This document shows, piece by piece, positions 1-6,543 of a DNA stretch of 7,485 bases. Below the pieces are notes generated by a model. That model did no database searches, was not told where the DNA came from, and saw only the letters and a list, made by a program, of their open reading frames with translations. Source of the DNA: JBDNDK01 sp046719185 (lineage in GTDB: Bacteria; Armatimonadota; UBA5829). How positions within the stretch are numbered: position 1 is the stretch's first letter; each line of letters opens with the position of its first letter. Where the stretch lies: positions 1 through 7,485 of the forward strand of contig JBDNDK010000120.1 in the NCBI GenBank assembly GCA_046719185.1. The letters are read 5' to 3'. The position numbers and the translations under genes were made by a program.

Positions 1-261
1 AATATCAATTTCATGAAACACAAGACCAAAAACAAGACACTTTACTTTCTGTTTAGGAAAAAGAAGATTATTTATAGCTTTCAAGTCCTCAAAAGTGTTT
101 TCTTTTGCAACCTCCATTGCCCAAATTTCTTTTCTTCTTTCCGGAGACATAGGTGTTGTATGCTCTTCAAGCCAAACATGCACATGACAATCAACTATTT
201 CATCCGGCAACCAAGGCAAAAGCTCTTCATTGTAGATTTTTTCAGATACAGCATAAGTCAT
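1..261 (-). CDS. Amidohydro_2-type metal-dependent hydrolase, N-terminal part (cut by the left edge)
   Basis: Read from ATG at 261 to the window edge, this frame is open for 87 codons. It begins MTYAVSEKIYNEELLPW, followed by DEIVDCHVHVW at residues 20-30. The Asp-x-His-x-His segment (H26, H28) directly after a short beta strand is the first metal-binding motif of TIM-barrel amidohydrolases, and the form with a following Trp is typical of the Amidohydro_2 group. That family includes sugar-lactone hydrolases and decarboxylases; the substrate cannot be told from this fragment. The start is supported by AAGG (rc of 271-274), nine bases before the ATG. The gene lies beyond the terminator at 402-442, so it probably has its own promoter in 262-400. 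The remaining catalytic residues (later His and Asp) are outside the window. The family call is fairly secure; a specific function is not. Confidence 0.8.
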   Translation of the reverse strand, partial: MTYAVSEKIYNEELLPWLPDEIVDCHVHVWLEEHTTPMSPERRKEIWAMEVAKENTFEDLKAINNLLFPKQKVKCLVFGLVFHEIDI

Positions 262-401
262 ATTGTTTTACCTTATAAAGATTATATTATTATTACAAAA
301 AATCAAATAATCTAATCAAAATTGTTTTAATCAACACAATAATAAAATGCCTACATTTCCATTCTATTTCAAAAAAATTAAGCTCTATTTTTCTTATATC
401 T

Positions 402-442
402 CAAAACAAAAAATCCTCTCTATCAGAATAAATAGAGAGGAT
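402..442 (-). terminator. Rho-independent terminator ending the gatCAB/isomerase unit
   Basis: An 11-base-pair perfect stem (413-423 with 432-442) encloses an eight-base loop (424-431). Read on the minus strand it is followed by five T, one G and four T (412-403). It begins 23 bases after the TAA of the last isomerase gene, where an operon terminator would be expected. The plus-strand side also has seven T (447-453), so it could work in both directions, but no plus-strand gene needs it. The rest of the spacer, 262-401, is very AT-rich. It holds three copies of TTGATT (minus strand; 329-334, 314-319, 301-306) that could serve as -35 elements for the amidohydrolase, but no convincing -10 sits at the right distance. 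Confidence 0.9.
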
Positions 443-465
443 ATAATTTTTTTATAGAATATAAC

Positions 466-1269
466 TTAGCCGAATATTTTTCTCATTCTCTTTAGTGATT
501 CAAACTCATCACCAGCTGGCCAATATTCAAGACCAAATAGACCCTTGTAACCTGATTTATCAATAGCTTTTAAAATATTTGGATAGTTTAATTCACCAAT
601 ATCCAGATCCTGTCTTCCGGGCACACCAGCTGAGTGGAAATGTCCAATAACATCAATCATACTTTCAATTCTGCTTATCACATTTCCACCCATAATCTGC
701 ATATGATACACATCAAAAAGAAGCTTAATATTAGGGTGATTGACAGATCTTACAATCTCAGCACCAAGCTCTGCTGAATCACAAAAATATCCTTCATGAT
801 CAACCGTTGTGTTAAGAGGCTCCAAAAATAATGTAAATCCTTCTTTTTCACAAATCTCTGAAGCTGCCTTTAGTGTATCAATCACAGACTGCTTTTGTTC
901 ATCAAGACTTCTGCCTGCAATAGCATTACCTGTGCATGTAATAGCTTTTGATACATTTATACCTTTGCAGACATTGATGGTTTCTTTCAATCTTTCAAGA
1001 TACTTTAGTCTATCTGCAGGATCAACCAATGAACCGCCAATACTAGCATCAGGTGCATTCACAACAGCATTATTTATTAGTATCCCATTTTCAGCACAAT
1101 ATTTTCCAAAAGCATCAATATCTCTTGTTGTGTTTCCACTCACACAATCTAAATCATAAAACCAAAACTCCACAGCATCAAAACCAGCATCCTGAACTTT
1201 TTTTGTTCTCTCTACAAGGCTAGGTTCTTTATCAAATACAGCTTCAAGACAAACATCTGGTCTAGGCAT
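466..1269 (-). CDS. Hydroxypyruvate isomerase-like TIM-barrel enzyme (AP endonuclease 2 / sugar isomerase superfamily)
   Basis: This 267-residue protein has the usual length of the family. Its likely metal ligands are E150 (FLEPLN), D186 (FDVYHMQ), H212 (HFHSAG) and E248 (LEYWP), with H189 and R218 in the positions that contact substrate in D-tagatose 3-epimerase-type enzymes. The FDVYHMQIMGGN stretch, PGR at 216-218 and GELNY at 225-229 closely resemble hydroxypyruvate isomerase, which interconverts hydroxypyruvate and tartronate semialdehyde. I see no glyoxylate carboligase or tartronate semialdehyde reductase nearby, so a keto-sugar epimerase or isomerase acting on another substrate is equally possible. 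It is a soluble cytoplasmic enzyme with no signal peptide. The start is firm: AAAAGGAGG (rc of 1275-1283) lies five bases before the ATG. It follows the preceding isomerase gene by 34 bases and is the last gene before the terminator at 402-442, so the two are almost certainly co-transcribed. Confidence 0.88.
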   Translation of the reverse strand: MPRPDVCLEAVFDKEPSLVERTKKVQDAGFDAVEFWFYDLDCVSGNTTRDIDAFGKYCAENGILINNAVVNAPDASIGGSLVDPADRLKYLERLKETINVCKGINVSKAITCTGNAIAGRSLDEQKQSVIDTLKAASEICEKEGFTLFLEPLNTTVDHEGYFCDSAELGAEIVRSVNHPNIKLLFDVYHMQIMGGNVISRIESMIDVIGHFHSAGVPGRQDLDIGELNYPNILKAIDKSGYKGLFGLEYWPAGDEFESLKRMRKIFG

Positions 1270-1303
1270 CTTTGCCTCCTTTTAATATAAAGAAAATAAA
1301 ATC

Positions 1304-2077
1304 TTAGTTAGTTTCAGCATCAATCTTTCTTAAAAACTCTATTGATTTTCTGCATTCAGACTCAAAATCCTTAAATATGCATTCTACACTCATTCTATCA
1401 TTATATCCAATGCTTTTTAGAGCAGTAAAGAAACCTTTATGATCATAACTTCCACTACCCGGATATAGTCTGCCTGTATCAGCAGTATGTGTATGCTTAA
1501 TCAAATCACCAGCATCAATTATATTTTGTAGCGGTTCATTTTCTTCATCTACATGATATAAATCTGCAAGCAGTTTCATTGAAGGATAATCAACAGCTCT
1601 CACAAGTTCAGCCCCCTCAGCTACAGAATTTACAATGTTGGTCTCTTTTTTATTCAGAGGCTCCAAAACTAAAGTGATACCATAAGTTTCAGCAGCTTTG
1701 CCTGCAATAAGCATAAATTCTTTTATTTGTTCTTTTGCTTCATCAACAGGAAATCCTTCCGGCACTTTTCTAGCTCCGCCGCTTCCAAAAACCACCACTA
1801 TTCCACCAACTTTTCCTATTCTCTCAAAAGCTGACAGAAGATATCTTTCCTGTCTGTATTTATCAACATCAGGACCTGTAACTCTCAAATCACCGGGTAA
1901 TAGACAATTCCATGCCTCAGGCTTTATTTTATAAGACATTATCTGCTCTTTGATTGGCTCAAACTCAGAAGTTGGACTCTCAGGTTTTACAGTTCCCACT
2001 CCAAGCTCAATATAATCATAACCAGCAGACTCAACTATTCCCATATTATCAAGTCCAGCACAACAACCAAATCTCAT
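1304..2077 (-). CDS. Sugar phosphate isomerase/epimerase-type TIM-barrel enzyme
   Basis: The product is 257 residues when started at the ATG at 2077. An earlier in-frame ATG at 2101 would add eight residues, but the only good ribosome binding site (AGGGAGG, rc of 2084-2090) lies between the two ATGs, six bases before the second, and the first beta strand (MRFGCC) begins right there. Expected metal ligands of the xylose isomerase-like superfamily are present: E139 (LEPLN), D172 (ADLYH), H197 (HTHTAD) and E232 (SVECIF), with H175 and R203 as likely substrate contacts. A FGSGGARKVPEGF loop at 97-109 is a recognisable trait of one epimerase-like group. It is only distantly similar to its downstream neighbour, so the pair does not look like a recent duplication. 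It begins 49 bases after gatB with no terminator between, so read-through from gatCAB is likely. The substrate is unknown; a keto-sugar or an inositol-type ketone is plausible. Confidence 0.85.
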   Translation of the reverse strand: MRFGCCAGLDNMGIVESAGYDYIELGVGTVKPESPTSEFEPIKEQIMSYKIKPEAWNCLLPGDLRVTGPDVDKYRQERYLLSAFERIGKVGGIVVVFGSGGARKVPEGFPVDEAKEQIKEFMLIAGKAAETYGITLVLEPLNKKETNIVNSVAEGAELVRAVDYPSMKLLADLYHVDEENEPLQNIIDAGDLIKHTHTADTGRLYPGSGSYDHKGFFTALKSIGYNDRMSVECIFKDFESECRKSIEFLRKIDAETN

Positions 2078-2083
2078 CAAAAA

Positions 2084-2090
2084 CCTCCCT
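2084..2090 (-). promoter_or_regulatory. Shine-Dalgarno site that sets the isomerase start at 2077
   Basis: AGGGAGG on the minus strand lies six bases before the ATG at 2077-2075. It falls inside the eight-codon extension that would exist if translation began at 2101. No comparable site precedes 2101, so 2077 is the preferred start. Confidence 0.85.
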
Positions 2091-2126
2091 GACTGATGCA
2101 AATAATCAATAGTCAGCTTTCTTATT

Positions 2127-3572
2127 TTATAATTTCTCTTTGAGTATTTTTGTTATCACACCAGGATTACCTTTGCCCTTAAGCTCTTTCATTGCCTGAC
2201 CAACAAAGAATCCCATTAATTTCTCTTCTCCAGCTCTAAATCTCTCAACTTCCTTTGGATTAGAGGCTATCACACTATCTATAACAGCTTCAATTACAAA
2301 CTCATCAGAAACCTGCTCAAGCCCTTTTTCCTTCACAACTACACTTGCAGATTTACCAGTGTTAAACATTTCTTCAAATACAATCTTAGCTGTATTTCTA
2401 TTTACACTGCCATTTTCAATAAGACCTAAAAGCTCACACATAGATTCTTTTGTAATTTTTGTATCCTTAACTTCTGTGCCAGTGGCATTTATTAGTCTTA
2501 AAAATTCACCCATCACCCAATTGGCAACTTCTTTTGGATCTTTGTAACATTTAGCAACTGAATCATAAAAATCAGCCAAATCTGCATTATCACAAAGCAC
2601 CTGTGCATCTGCTCTTGGGATACCATACACCTCAACAAATCTATCCATCTTCTGCATAGGCAGTTCAGGCAGTTCTGATTTAAGTTTTTCAATCCACTCT
2701 TCAGAAAACTCTATAGGCACTAAATCTGGATCTGGAAAATATCTATATTCCTGCTCAACTTCCTTACTTCTCATAGCAATAGTTTTTGAAGATGCTTCAT
2801 CCCATCTTCTGGTTTCCTGAATCACTTTCTCACCAGAATTTAGAACCTTTTCCTGCCTTTTTAGCTCATATTCAACACCAAGCTGAACAACCCTGAATGA
2901 GTTTAGATTTTTTAGCTCTGTTTTTGTGCCAAATTCTTTCTGCCCTTTTGGCTTTATAGATATATTAGGCTCACACCTCATACTGCCCTCTTCCATCTTG
3001 CAGTCTGAAACACCAATATACAGCAGTATTCTTCTAAGCATCTGCAGATATTCTCTTGCTTCTTCTGCTGTTTCTATTTGATCCAATCCTTCTGGCGGAG
3101 GATTCATAGTAACAATTTCCATTAAGGGCACACTGCTTCTGTTGTAGTCAACATAGCTCTTGCTGCCATCCATATGAAGTAGCTTTCCTGTATCTTCCTC
3201 CATATGAACCCTTCTAATTGCTATTTTTTTTCTCTTTCCACCAGCAAAAATCTCCACATACCCATTCACACCAAGTGGATAATCATATTGTGATATTTGA
3301 TAATTTTTTGGCAGATCAGGATAGTAATAATTTTTTCTGTGGAATATGCATGGGTTTGTGATTGTGCAGTTTAGTGCAAGAGCTGCTTTGGTCATCAGCT
3401 CTATTGCCTTTTCATTCACCACAGGCAAAGCACCCGGCAAACCAATACACACAGGGCAGCATCTTGTGTTCGGTTCACCACCAAAATCTACTTTGCAACC
3501 ACAAAACATTTTAGAATTTGTTTGAAGCTCAACGTGAACTTCCATTCCAATTACGGGTTCATATTCAACCAT
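2127..3572 (-). CDS. gatB: Aspartyl/glutamyl-tRNA amidotransferase subunit B
   Basis: GatB is the tRNA-binding and kinase subunit of GatCAB. It phosphorylates mischarged Glu-tRNA(Gln), and in some organisms Asp-tRNA(Asn), and the ammonia released by GatA then converts it to the amide. The 481-residue length is normal. Visible signatures are EVHVEL at 11-16; the zinc cysteines C24, C26, C39 and C42; RKNYYYPDLPKNYQISQYD at 79-97; HMEEDTGK at 123-130; DYNRSSVPLMEI at 142-153; CEPNISI at 200-206; LKNLNSF at 220-226; and YRYFPDPDL at 276-284. The C-terminal third is the helical GatB/YqeY tail that grips the tRNA, ending in NPGVITKILKEKL. AGG motifs (rc of 3577-3579 and 3581-3583) precede the ATG by four and eight bases. 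The gene follows gatA after 21 bases, and no key residue appears to be missing. Confidence 0.97.
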   Translation of the reverse strand: MVEYEPVIGMEVHVELQTNSKMFCGCKVDFGGEPNTRCCPVCIGLPGALPVVNEKAIELMTKAALALNCTITNPCIFHRKNYYYPDLPKNYQISQYDYPLGVNGYVEIFAGGKRKKIAIRRVHMEEDTGKLLHMDGSKSYVDYNRSSVPLMEIVTMNPPPEGLDQIETAEEAREYLQMLRRILLYIGVSDCKMEEGSMRCEPNISIKPKGQKEFGTKTELKNLNSFRVVQLGVEYELKRQEKVLNSGEKVIQETRRWDEASSKTIAMRSKEVEQEYRYFPDPDLVPIEFSEEWIEKLKSELPELPMQKMDRFVEVYGIPRADAQVLCDNADLADFYDSVAKCYKDPKEVANWVMGEFLRLINATGTEVKDTKITKESMCELLGLIENGSVNRNTAKIVFEEMFNTGKSASVVVKEKGLEQVSDEFVIEAVIDSVIASNPKEVERFRAGEEKLMGFFVGQAMKELKGKGNPGVITKILKEKL

Positions 3573-3593
3573 AAGACCTACCTAATTTCTATC

Positions 3594-5060
3594 TTATAAA
3601 GCCGGTTTTCGGCTATGATAATCAGTATTTTGTTCAAAAGTATATGCCACTCTTAGCAAGGTTTCCTCATCAAGACCTTTCCCCATAATCTGCATACCAA
3701 TAGGCATACCGTCTTTATTGTATCCGCAAGGTATTGATATAGCAGGTATTCCAGCCAAGTTTACAGGGATTGTGCAGACATCAGAGAGCTTCATAGCAAG
3801 CGGATCATCAACAAACTCACCAATACCGAATGCTACTTTTGGAGATGTAGGAGTGATAAGAACATCAAATTCCTCAAAAGCCTTTTCAAAATCCATTCTT
3901 AATAGAGTTCTAACTTTTTGAGCTTTTAAGTAATATGCATCATAATAACCAGCAGATAAAGTATATGTGCCAATCATTATTCTTTGTTTTACTTCATCAC
4001 CAAAGCCTTCTTCTCTTGTTTGGTTAAACATCTGCACAGGATCTTTAGGATTATCACATCTATGACCATATCTCACACCATCAAACCTTGCAAGATTTGA
4101 GCTGCACTCAGCAGGTGCAATGATATAATAAACAGGTAATCCATATTCCACACTAGGCATGGATGTTTCTTTATACTCAGCACCAAGCTTGCTCAGAAGT
4201 TCAATTCCAGATTTTACGGAATTTTCTACTTCAGGGTCAGTGCCTTCAGCAAAAAACTCCTTAGGAACACCTATTTTAAGACCCTTCACATCATCAACCA
4301 AAGCCTTAGTAAAGTCTGGAACATCAACATCCAACGATGTTGAGTCCATTGGATCCTTTCCACATATAGCATTCATCACTAATGCACAGTCTTTTACATC
4401 TTTAGTTAAGGGTCCTATCTGATCTAGTGAAGATGCAAAAGCAACAAGACCATATCTGCTCACCCTTCCATAAGTTGGCTTCATTCCAACCACTCCACAA
4501 AATGAAGCAGGCTGTCTAATAGACCCTCCGGTATCGGAACCTAATGCAAAAGCACACAAATCTGCACCAACAGCAGCAGCAGAACCGCCGCTAGAACCAC
4601 CCGGCACAGTATTTAAATTCCATGGGTTATGAGTTACAAACAATGCAGAATTTTCAGTGGAAGAACCCATTGCAAACTCATCAAGATTTGTTTTTCCTAA
4701 TGTAACACATCTTTCAACATTTAGCTTTTCAACCACAGTTGCATCATACACAGGAATATAATTCTCAAGCATTTTAGATGAGCAAGTAGTTCTCACACCT
4801 TTTGTGCTCATATTATCTTTTACAGCAACAGGAATACCGGATAGAGCTCCCATTTTTTCGCCTCTTGCTATAGCTTCATCTATTGCAGCGGCATGCTTTA
4901 GAGCCTGCTCCGGTGTTGTGGTAACATAAGCTCTCACTTTATCTTCAACACTGTTAATTCTATCAATATAGCTTTGAGTTACATCTAATACAGAAACCTG
5001 CTTTGTGTCTATGAGCTCACGGAGTTTATGAGCCGGAAGTTCATACAATTTATCTGCCAT
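3594..5060 (-). CDS. gatA: Aspartyl/glutamyl-tRNA amidotransferase subunit A
   Basis: GatA is the glutaminase subunit. It releases ammonia from glutamine or asparagine, and the ammonia is channelled to GatB. It belongs to the amidase-signature family, and its Ser-cisSer-Lys triad is visible: K81 in VAVKDN, S156 in PGGSSGGSAAAV, and S180 in the GSDTGGSIRQPA block. These positions match the known GatA triad with an offset of about two residues. The 488-residue length is typical, and the C-terminal IPAISIPCG and PIGMQIMGK motifs are also standard. The ATG directly abuts the TAA stop of gatC with no gap. Its ribosome binding site (GGAG, rc of 5067-5070) lies within the last codons of gatC, which suggests translational coupling and balanced amounts of the two subunits. 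Nothing looks damaged. Confidence 0.97.
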   Translation of the reverse strand: MADKLYELPAHKLRELIDTKQVSVLDVTQSYIDRINSVEDKVRAYVTTTPEQALKHAAAIDEAIARGEKMGALSGIPVAVKDNMSTKGVRTTCSSKMLENYIPVYDATVVEKLNVERCVTLGKTNLDEFAMGSSTENSALFVTHNPWNLNTVPGGSSGGSAAAVGADLCAFALGSDTGGSIRQPASFCGVVGMKPTYGRVSRYGLVAFASSLDQIGPLTKDVKDCALVMNAICGKDPMDSTSLDVDVPDFTKALVDDVKGLKIGVPKEFFAEGTDPEVENSVKSGIELLSKLGAEYKETSMPSVEYGLPVYYIIAPAECSSNLARFDGVRYGHRCDNPKDPVQMFNQTREEGFGDEVKQRIMIGTYTLSAGYYDAYYLKAQKVRTLLRMDFEKAFEEFDVLITPTSPKVAFGIGEFVDDPLAMKLSDVCTIPVNLAGIPAISIPCGYNKDGMPIGMQIMGKGLDEETLLRVAYTFEQNTDYHSRKPAL

Positions 5061-5351
5061 TTATGTCTCCACAATCTTTGGAACCACAAAACAATTGGCT
5101 GCCACTTGAGGACCATTTGCAATAACTTCTTCAGGAGTTAGAGATGGTTTGACCTCATCTTTTCTCATCACATTTGAAACAGGAATTACATGAGATGTTG
5201 GTTCCACATTATCAGTATCAATTTCTTGAAGCTTTTCAAAATACCCAAGCAAATTGTTAATATGACCGCTTAATTTATCAAGCTCTTCCTCACCAAGCTG
5301 AAGCCTTGATAATTTTGCCACACTCTCTACTTGTTCTTTAGTTAATTTCAC
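5061..5351 (-). CDS. gatC: Aspartyl/glutamyl-tRNA amidotransferase subunit C
   Basis: GatC is the small subunit that wraps around GatA and GatB and stabilises the amidotransferase. The 96-residue length is that of the family. Family landmarks in order are VAKLSRLQL at 11-19, the helix carrying LLGYFEKLQEIDT, DNVEPTSHV at 47-55, MRKDEV at 62-67, and the tail FVVPKIVE. The start codon is GTG (5351-5349), not ATG. A GGGGG ribosome binding site (rc of 5359-5363) is seven bases upstream, and no in-frame ATG fits. It is the first gene of the gatCAB unit, behind the hairpin-rich spacer at 5352-5494 and the extended -10 promoter at 5448-5456. A GTG start plus a structured leader could hold its translation down, although that is inference. 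Confidence 0.95.
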   Translation of the reverse strand: MKLTKEQVESVAKLSRLQLGEEELDKLSGHINNLLGYFEKLQEIDTDNVEPTSHVIPVSNVMRKDEVKPSLTPEEVIANGPQVAANCFVVPKIVET

Positions 5352-5358
5352 AGTATTA

Positions 5359-5363
5359 CCCCC
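5359..5363 (-). promoter_or_regulatory. Ribosome binding site supporting the GTG start of gatC
   Basis: GGGGG on the minus strand lies seven bases before the GTG at 5351. It is weaker than the AGGAGG-type sites used by the isomerase genes. It begins only five bases after the foot of the hairpin repeat ends (5368), so folding of that repeat could affect access to it. Confidence 0.6.
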
Positions 5364-5367
5364 ATCA

Positions 5368-5445
5368 AGAAGTTAGAGTTTAGAGGCTAGATGTTAGAGT
5401 TTGTATTTTATGACCCTAGCTTCTAACCTCTTACCTCTAACTTCT
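5368..5445. repeat. Long imperfect inverted repeat built of TTAGAG-like heptads
   Basis: Two 33-base arms (5368-5400 and 5413-5445) face each other across a 12-base loop. I count about 27 of 33 positions as paired, and the outermost 11 (5368-5378 with 5435-5445) are perfect. Each arm is itself four heptads. The left arm after AGAA reads GTTAGAG, then TTTAGAG, then GCTAGAT, then GTTAGAG. The right arm, reverse-complemented, reads GTTAGAG, then GTAAGAG, then GTTAGAA, then GCTAGGG. The 10-mer GTTAGAGTTT occurs twice, 21 bases apart (5372 and 5393). No T-run follows on the minus strand, so it is not a normal intrinsic terminator. It occupies most of the gatC leader and could be a dispersed palindromic element, a leader-RNA fold, or both. 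Confidence 0.85.
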
Positions 5446-5447
5446 AA

Positions 5448-5456
5448 ATTATATCA
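5448..5456 (-). promoter_or_regulatory. Extended -10 promoter for gatCAB and the downstream isomerases
   Basis: The minus strand reads TGATATAAT, which is a TGn extended -10 joined to a perfect TATAAT. No good -35 hexamer lies 16-18 bases upstream, which is usual for extended -10 promoters. Transcription would begin near 5441, just inside the heptad inverted repeat, giving a leader of roughly 90 bases that is mostly hairpin. The position between the dehydrogenase stop and the gatC start makes it the best candidate, though AT-rich DNA gives false TATAAT matches. Confidence 0.5.
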
Positions 5457-5460
5457 CTCT

Positions 5461-5512
5461 GAAGTTATCTATTCTATAACCATCATGTTAAATTCTATTT
5501 AATGATAACTTC
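5461..5512. repeat. Inverted repeat overlapping the dehydrogenase stop codon
   Basis: GAAGTTATC at 5461-5469 and its exact complement GATAACTTC at 5504-5512 form a nine-base-pair stem around 34 bases. Inside is a smaller hairpin, TTAAAT-TCT-ATTTAA at 5488-5502. The structure spans the last codons and TAG stop of the dehydrogenase. No T-tract follows, so it is at best a weak 3'-end or RNA-stability element. It lies immediately upstream of the promoter at 5448-5456. Confidence 0.55.
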
Positions 5513-6535
5513 TGCAGACTTTTCGCTGGACTCATATAATGCATCAAGAATTTTCATTACATTAAGAGCTTGTTCACCTGTTACAGGTGGCTCTGCATTG
5601 TTTCTAATAGCATCATAAAAGCCTTTTACTTCAACTTCATATGAATTAATTTTTGGCATATGTGCTGGTGTAATATCTATCAATGTTTCATATTTCTCAC
5701 TAAAGATTTTAAGAGGACCAGTTTCAGCTCCACCTTTTGTTCCCATAAGAGCAACATTCATTTTCTCTTCTCCAAGGTTTGCTGCAAAACTTGATTCAAG
5801 AATCATAGATGTGCCGTTATCAAATCTGATAAATCCAGCAGCATAGTCCTCAACAGTATAATTAGTGTGATCCCAAGGTCCCCATACACCAACATGCCCC
5901 GGAGTATTGCCTATTTTTGTAAATGTCTGACCAGAGGCAGAAATTGGCTTTGGATGACCCATAAGATACATAGCTAGATCTAAAACATGAACACCTATAT
6001 CAATTAACGGACCTCCACCTTGTTTTTCTTTGTCTGTAAATACACCCCAAGATGGAATCCCTCTTCTTCTTAATGCTAAAACTCTTGAGAAATATATTTC
6101 TCCAAGCTCTCCTGCATCTATGAATCTTTTCAAAGTCTGAGCTTCTGAAGAAAATCTATAGTTTTGAGCAACCATAAACACTTTGCCGTTTTTCTTAGCT
6201 GCATCAACCATCATCTGACCTTCAATAGCATTTCTGGCAATTGGTTTTTCAACTATAACATGCTTGCCAGCATTTAATGCTTCAACAGCAGGCGGCATAT
6301 GCAGAAAATTTGGAGTGCAAATATGAACGGCATCCAATTCATCCATATCAAGCATTTTTTTATAATCAGTAAATACATGATTTACATCAAATTCTTCAGC
6401 AGCTGATTTTGCAGAGTCTTCATTTACATCACTAACAGCAAGAATCTTTACACCTTCAACTTTTTTAATTGCCGGCATATGCTGACCTCTAGCTATGCCG
6501 CCGGTTCCTATAATTCCAACATTTATTGTCTCCAC
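5495..6535 (-). CDS. Gfo/Idh/MocA-family NAD(P)-dependent oxidoreductase
   Basis: This 346-residue protein is a sugar or cyclitol dehydrogenase of the glucose-fructose oxidoreductase / inositol dehydrogenase family. The N-terminal Rossmann fold is seen as VGIIGTGGIA at 6-15, with VSDVN at 34-38 after the second strand. CTPNFLH at 73-79 and VEKPIA at 95-100 follow. The expected catalytic residues are K97, D179 and H183 (GGGPLIDIGVHVLDLAMYLMG), which correspond to Lys, Asp and His of inositol dehydrogenase. The C-terminal part is the usual beta-sheet domain that forms the substrate pocket. The start codon is GTG (6535-6533), with AGGGAG (rc of 6544-6549) eight bases upstream; this places the first beta strand correctly. 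It ends in TAG. It follows rtcB by 27 bases, so the two probably share a transcript. Together with the isomerases and the amidohydrolase it suggests a carbohydrate pathway, but the substrate cannot be deduced. Confidence 0.92.
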   Translation of the reverse strand: METINVGIIGTGGIARGQHMPAIKKVEGVKILAVSDVNEDSAKSAAEEFDVNHVFTDYKKMLDMDELDAVHICTPNFLHMPPAVEALNAGKHVIVEKPIARNAIEGQMMVDAAKKNGKVFMVAQNYRFSSEAQTLKRFIDAGELGEIYFSRVLALRRRGIPSWGVFTDKEKQGGGPLIDIGVHVLDLAMYLMGHPKPISASGQTFTKIGNTPGHVGVWGPWDHTNYTVEDYAAGFIRFDNGTSMILESSFAANLGEEKMNVALMGTKGGAETGPLKIFSEKYETLIDITPAHMPKINSYEVEVKGFYDAIRNNAEPPVTGEQALNVMKILDALYESSEKSAEVIIK

Positions 6536-6543
6536 TTGACAAT

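Noticed and set aside
281..286. Perfect TATAAT on the minus strand before the amidohydrolase
   Set aside because: Transcription from it would start near 274, inside the ribosome binding site of the gene, and the nearest TTGATT is only 14 bases upstream. AT-rich coincidence is more likely.
13..315. 100-codon plus-strand open frame at the left end
   Set aside because: Basic, low-complexity product with no family resemblance and no ribosome binding site; it is the shadow of the amidohydrolase gene and AT-rich spacer on the other strand.
809..1159. Plus-strand open frame of 116 codons inside the hydroxypyruvate isomerase-like gene
   Set aside because: Antisense to a well-supported gene, no ribosome binding site, composition typical of a shadow frame. 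The other plus-strand frames inside the isomerase, gatB, gatA and rtcB genes were rejected for the same reason.
2092..2117. Small bulged hairpin upstream of the first isomerase (TGAC and TGAT pairing with ATCAGTCA, minus strand)
   Set aside because: Eight broken pairs, no T-run after it, and no family resemblance; too weak to call a terminator or regulatory element.
5348..5365. Five-codon mini frame (ATG GGG GTA ATA CTG TGA, minus strand) whose stop overlaps the gatC GTG start
   Set aside because: The GTGA overlap looks like translational coupling, but the mini frame has no ribosome binding site and its second codon is the gatC Shine-Dalgarno itself; chance is more likely.
5352..5494. T-box or glutamine-type riboswitch upstream of gatC
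   Set aside because: The leader is too short (about 90 bases from the predicted start), and I find no T-box core sequence and no terminator/antiterminator pair with a T-run.
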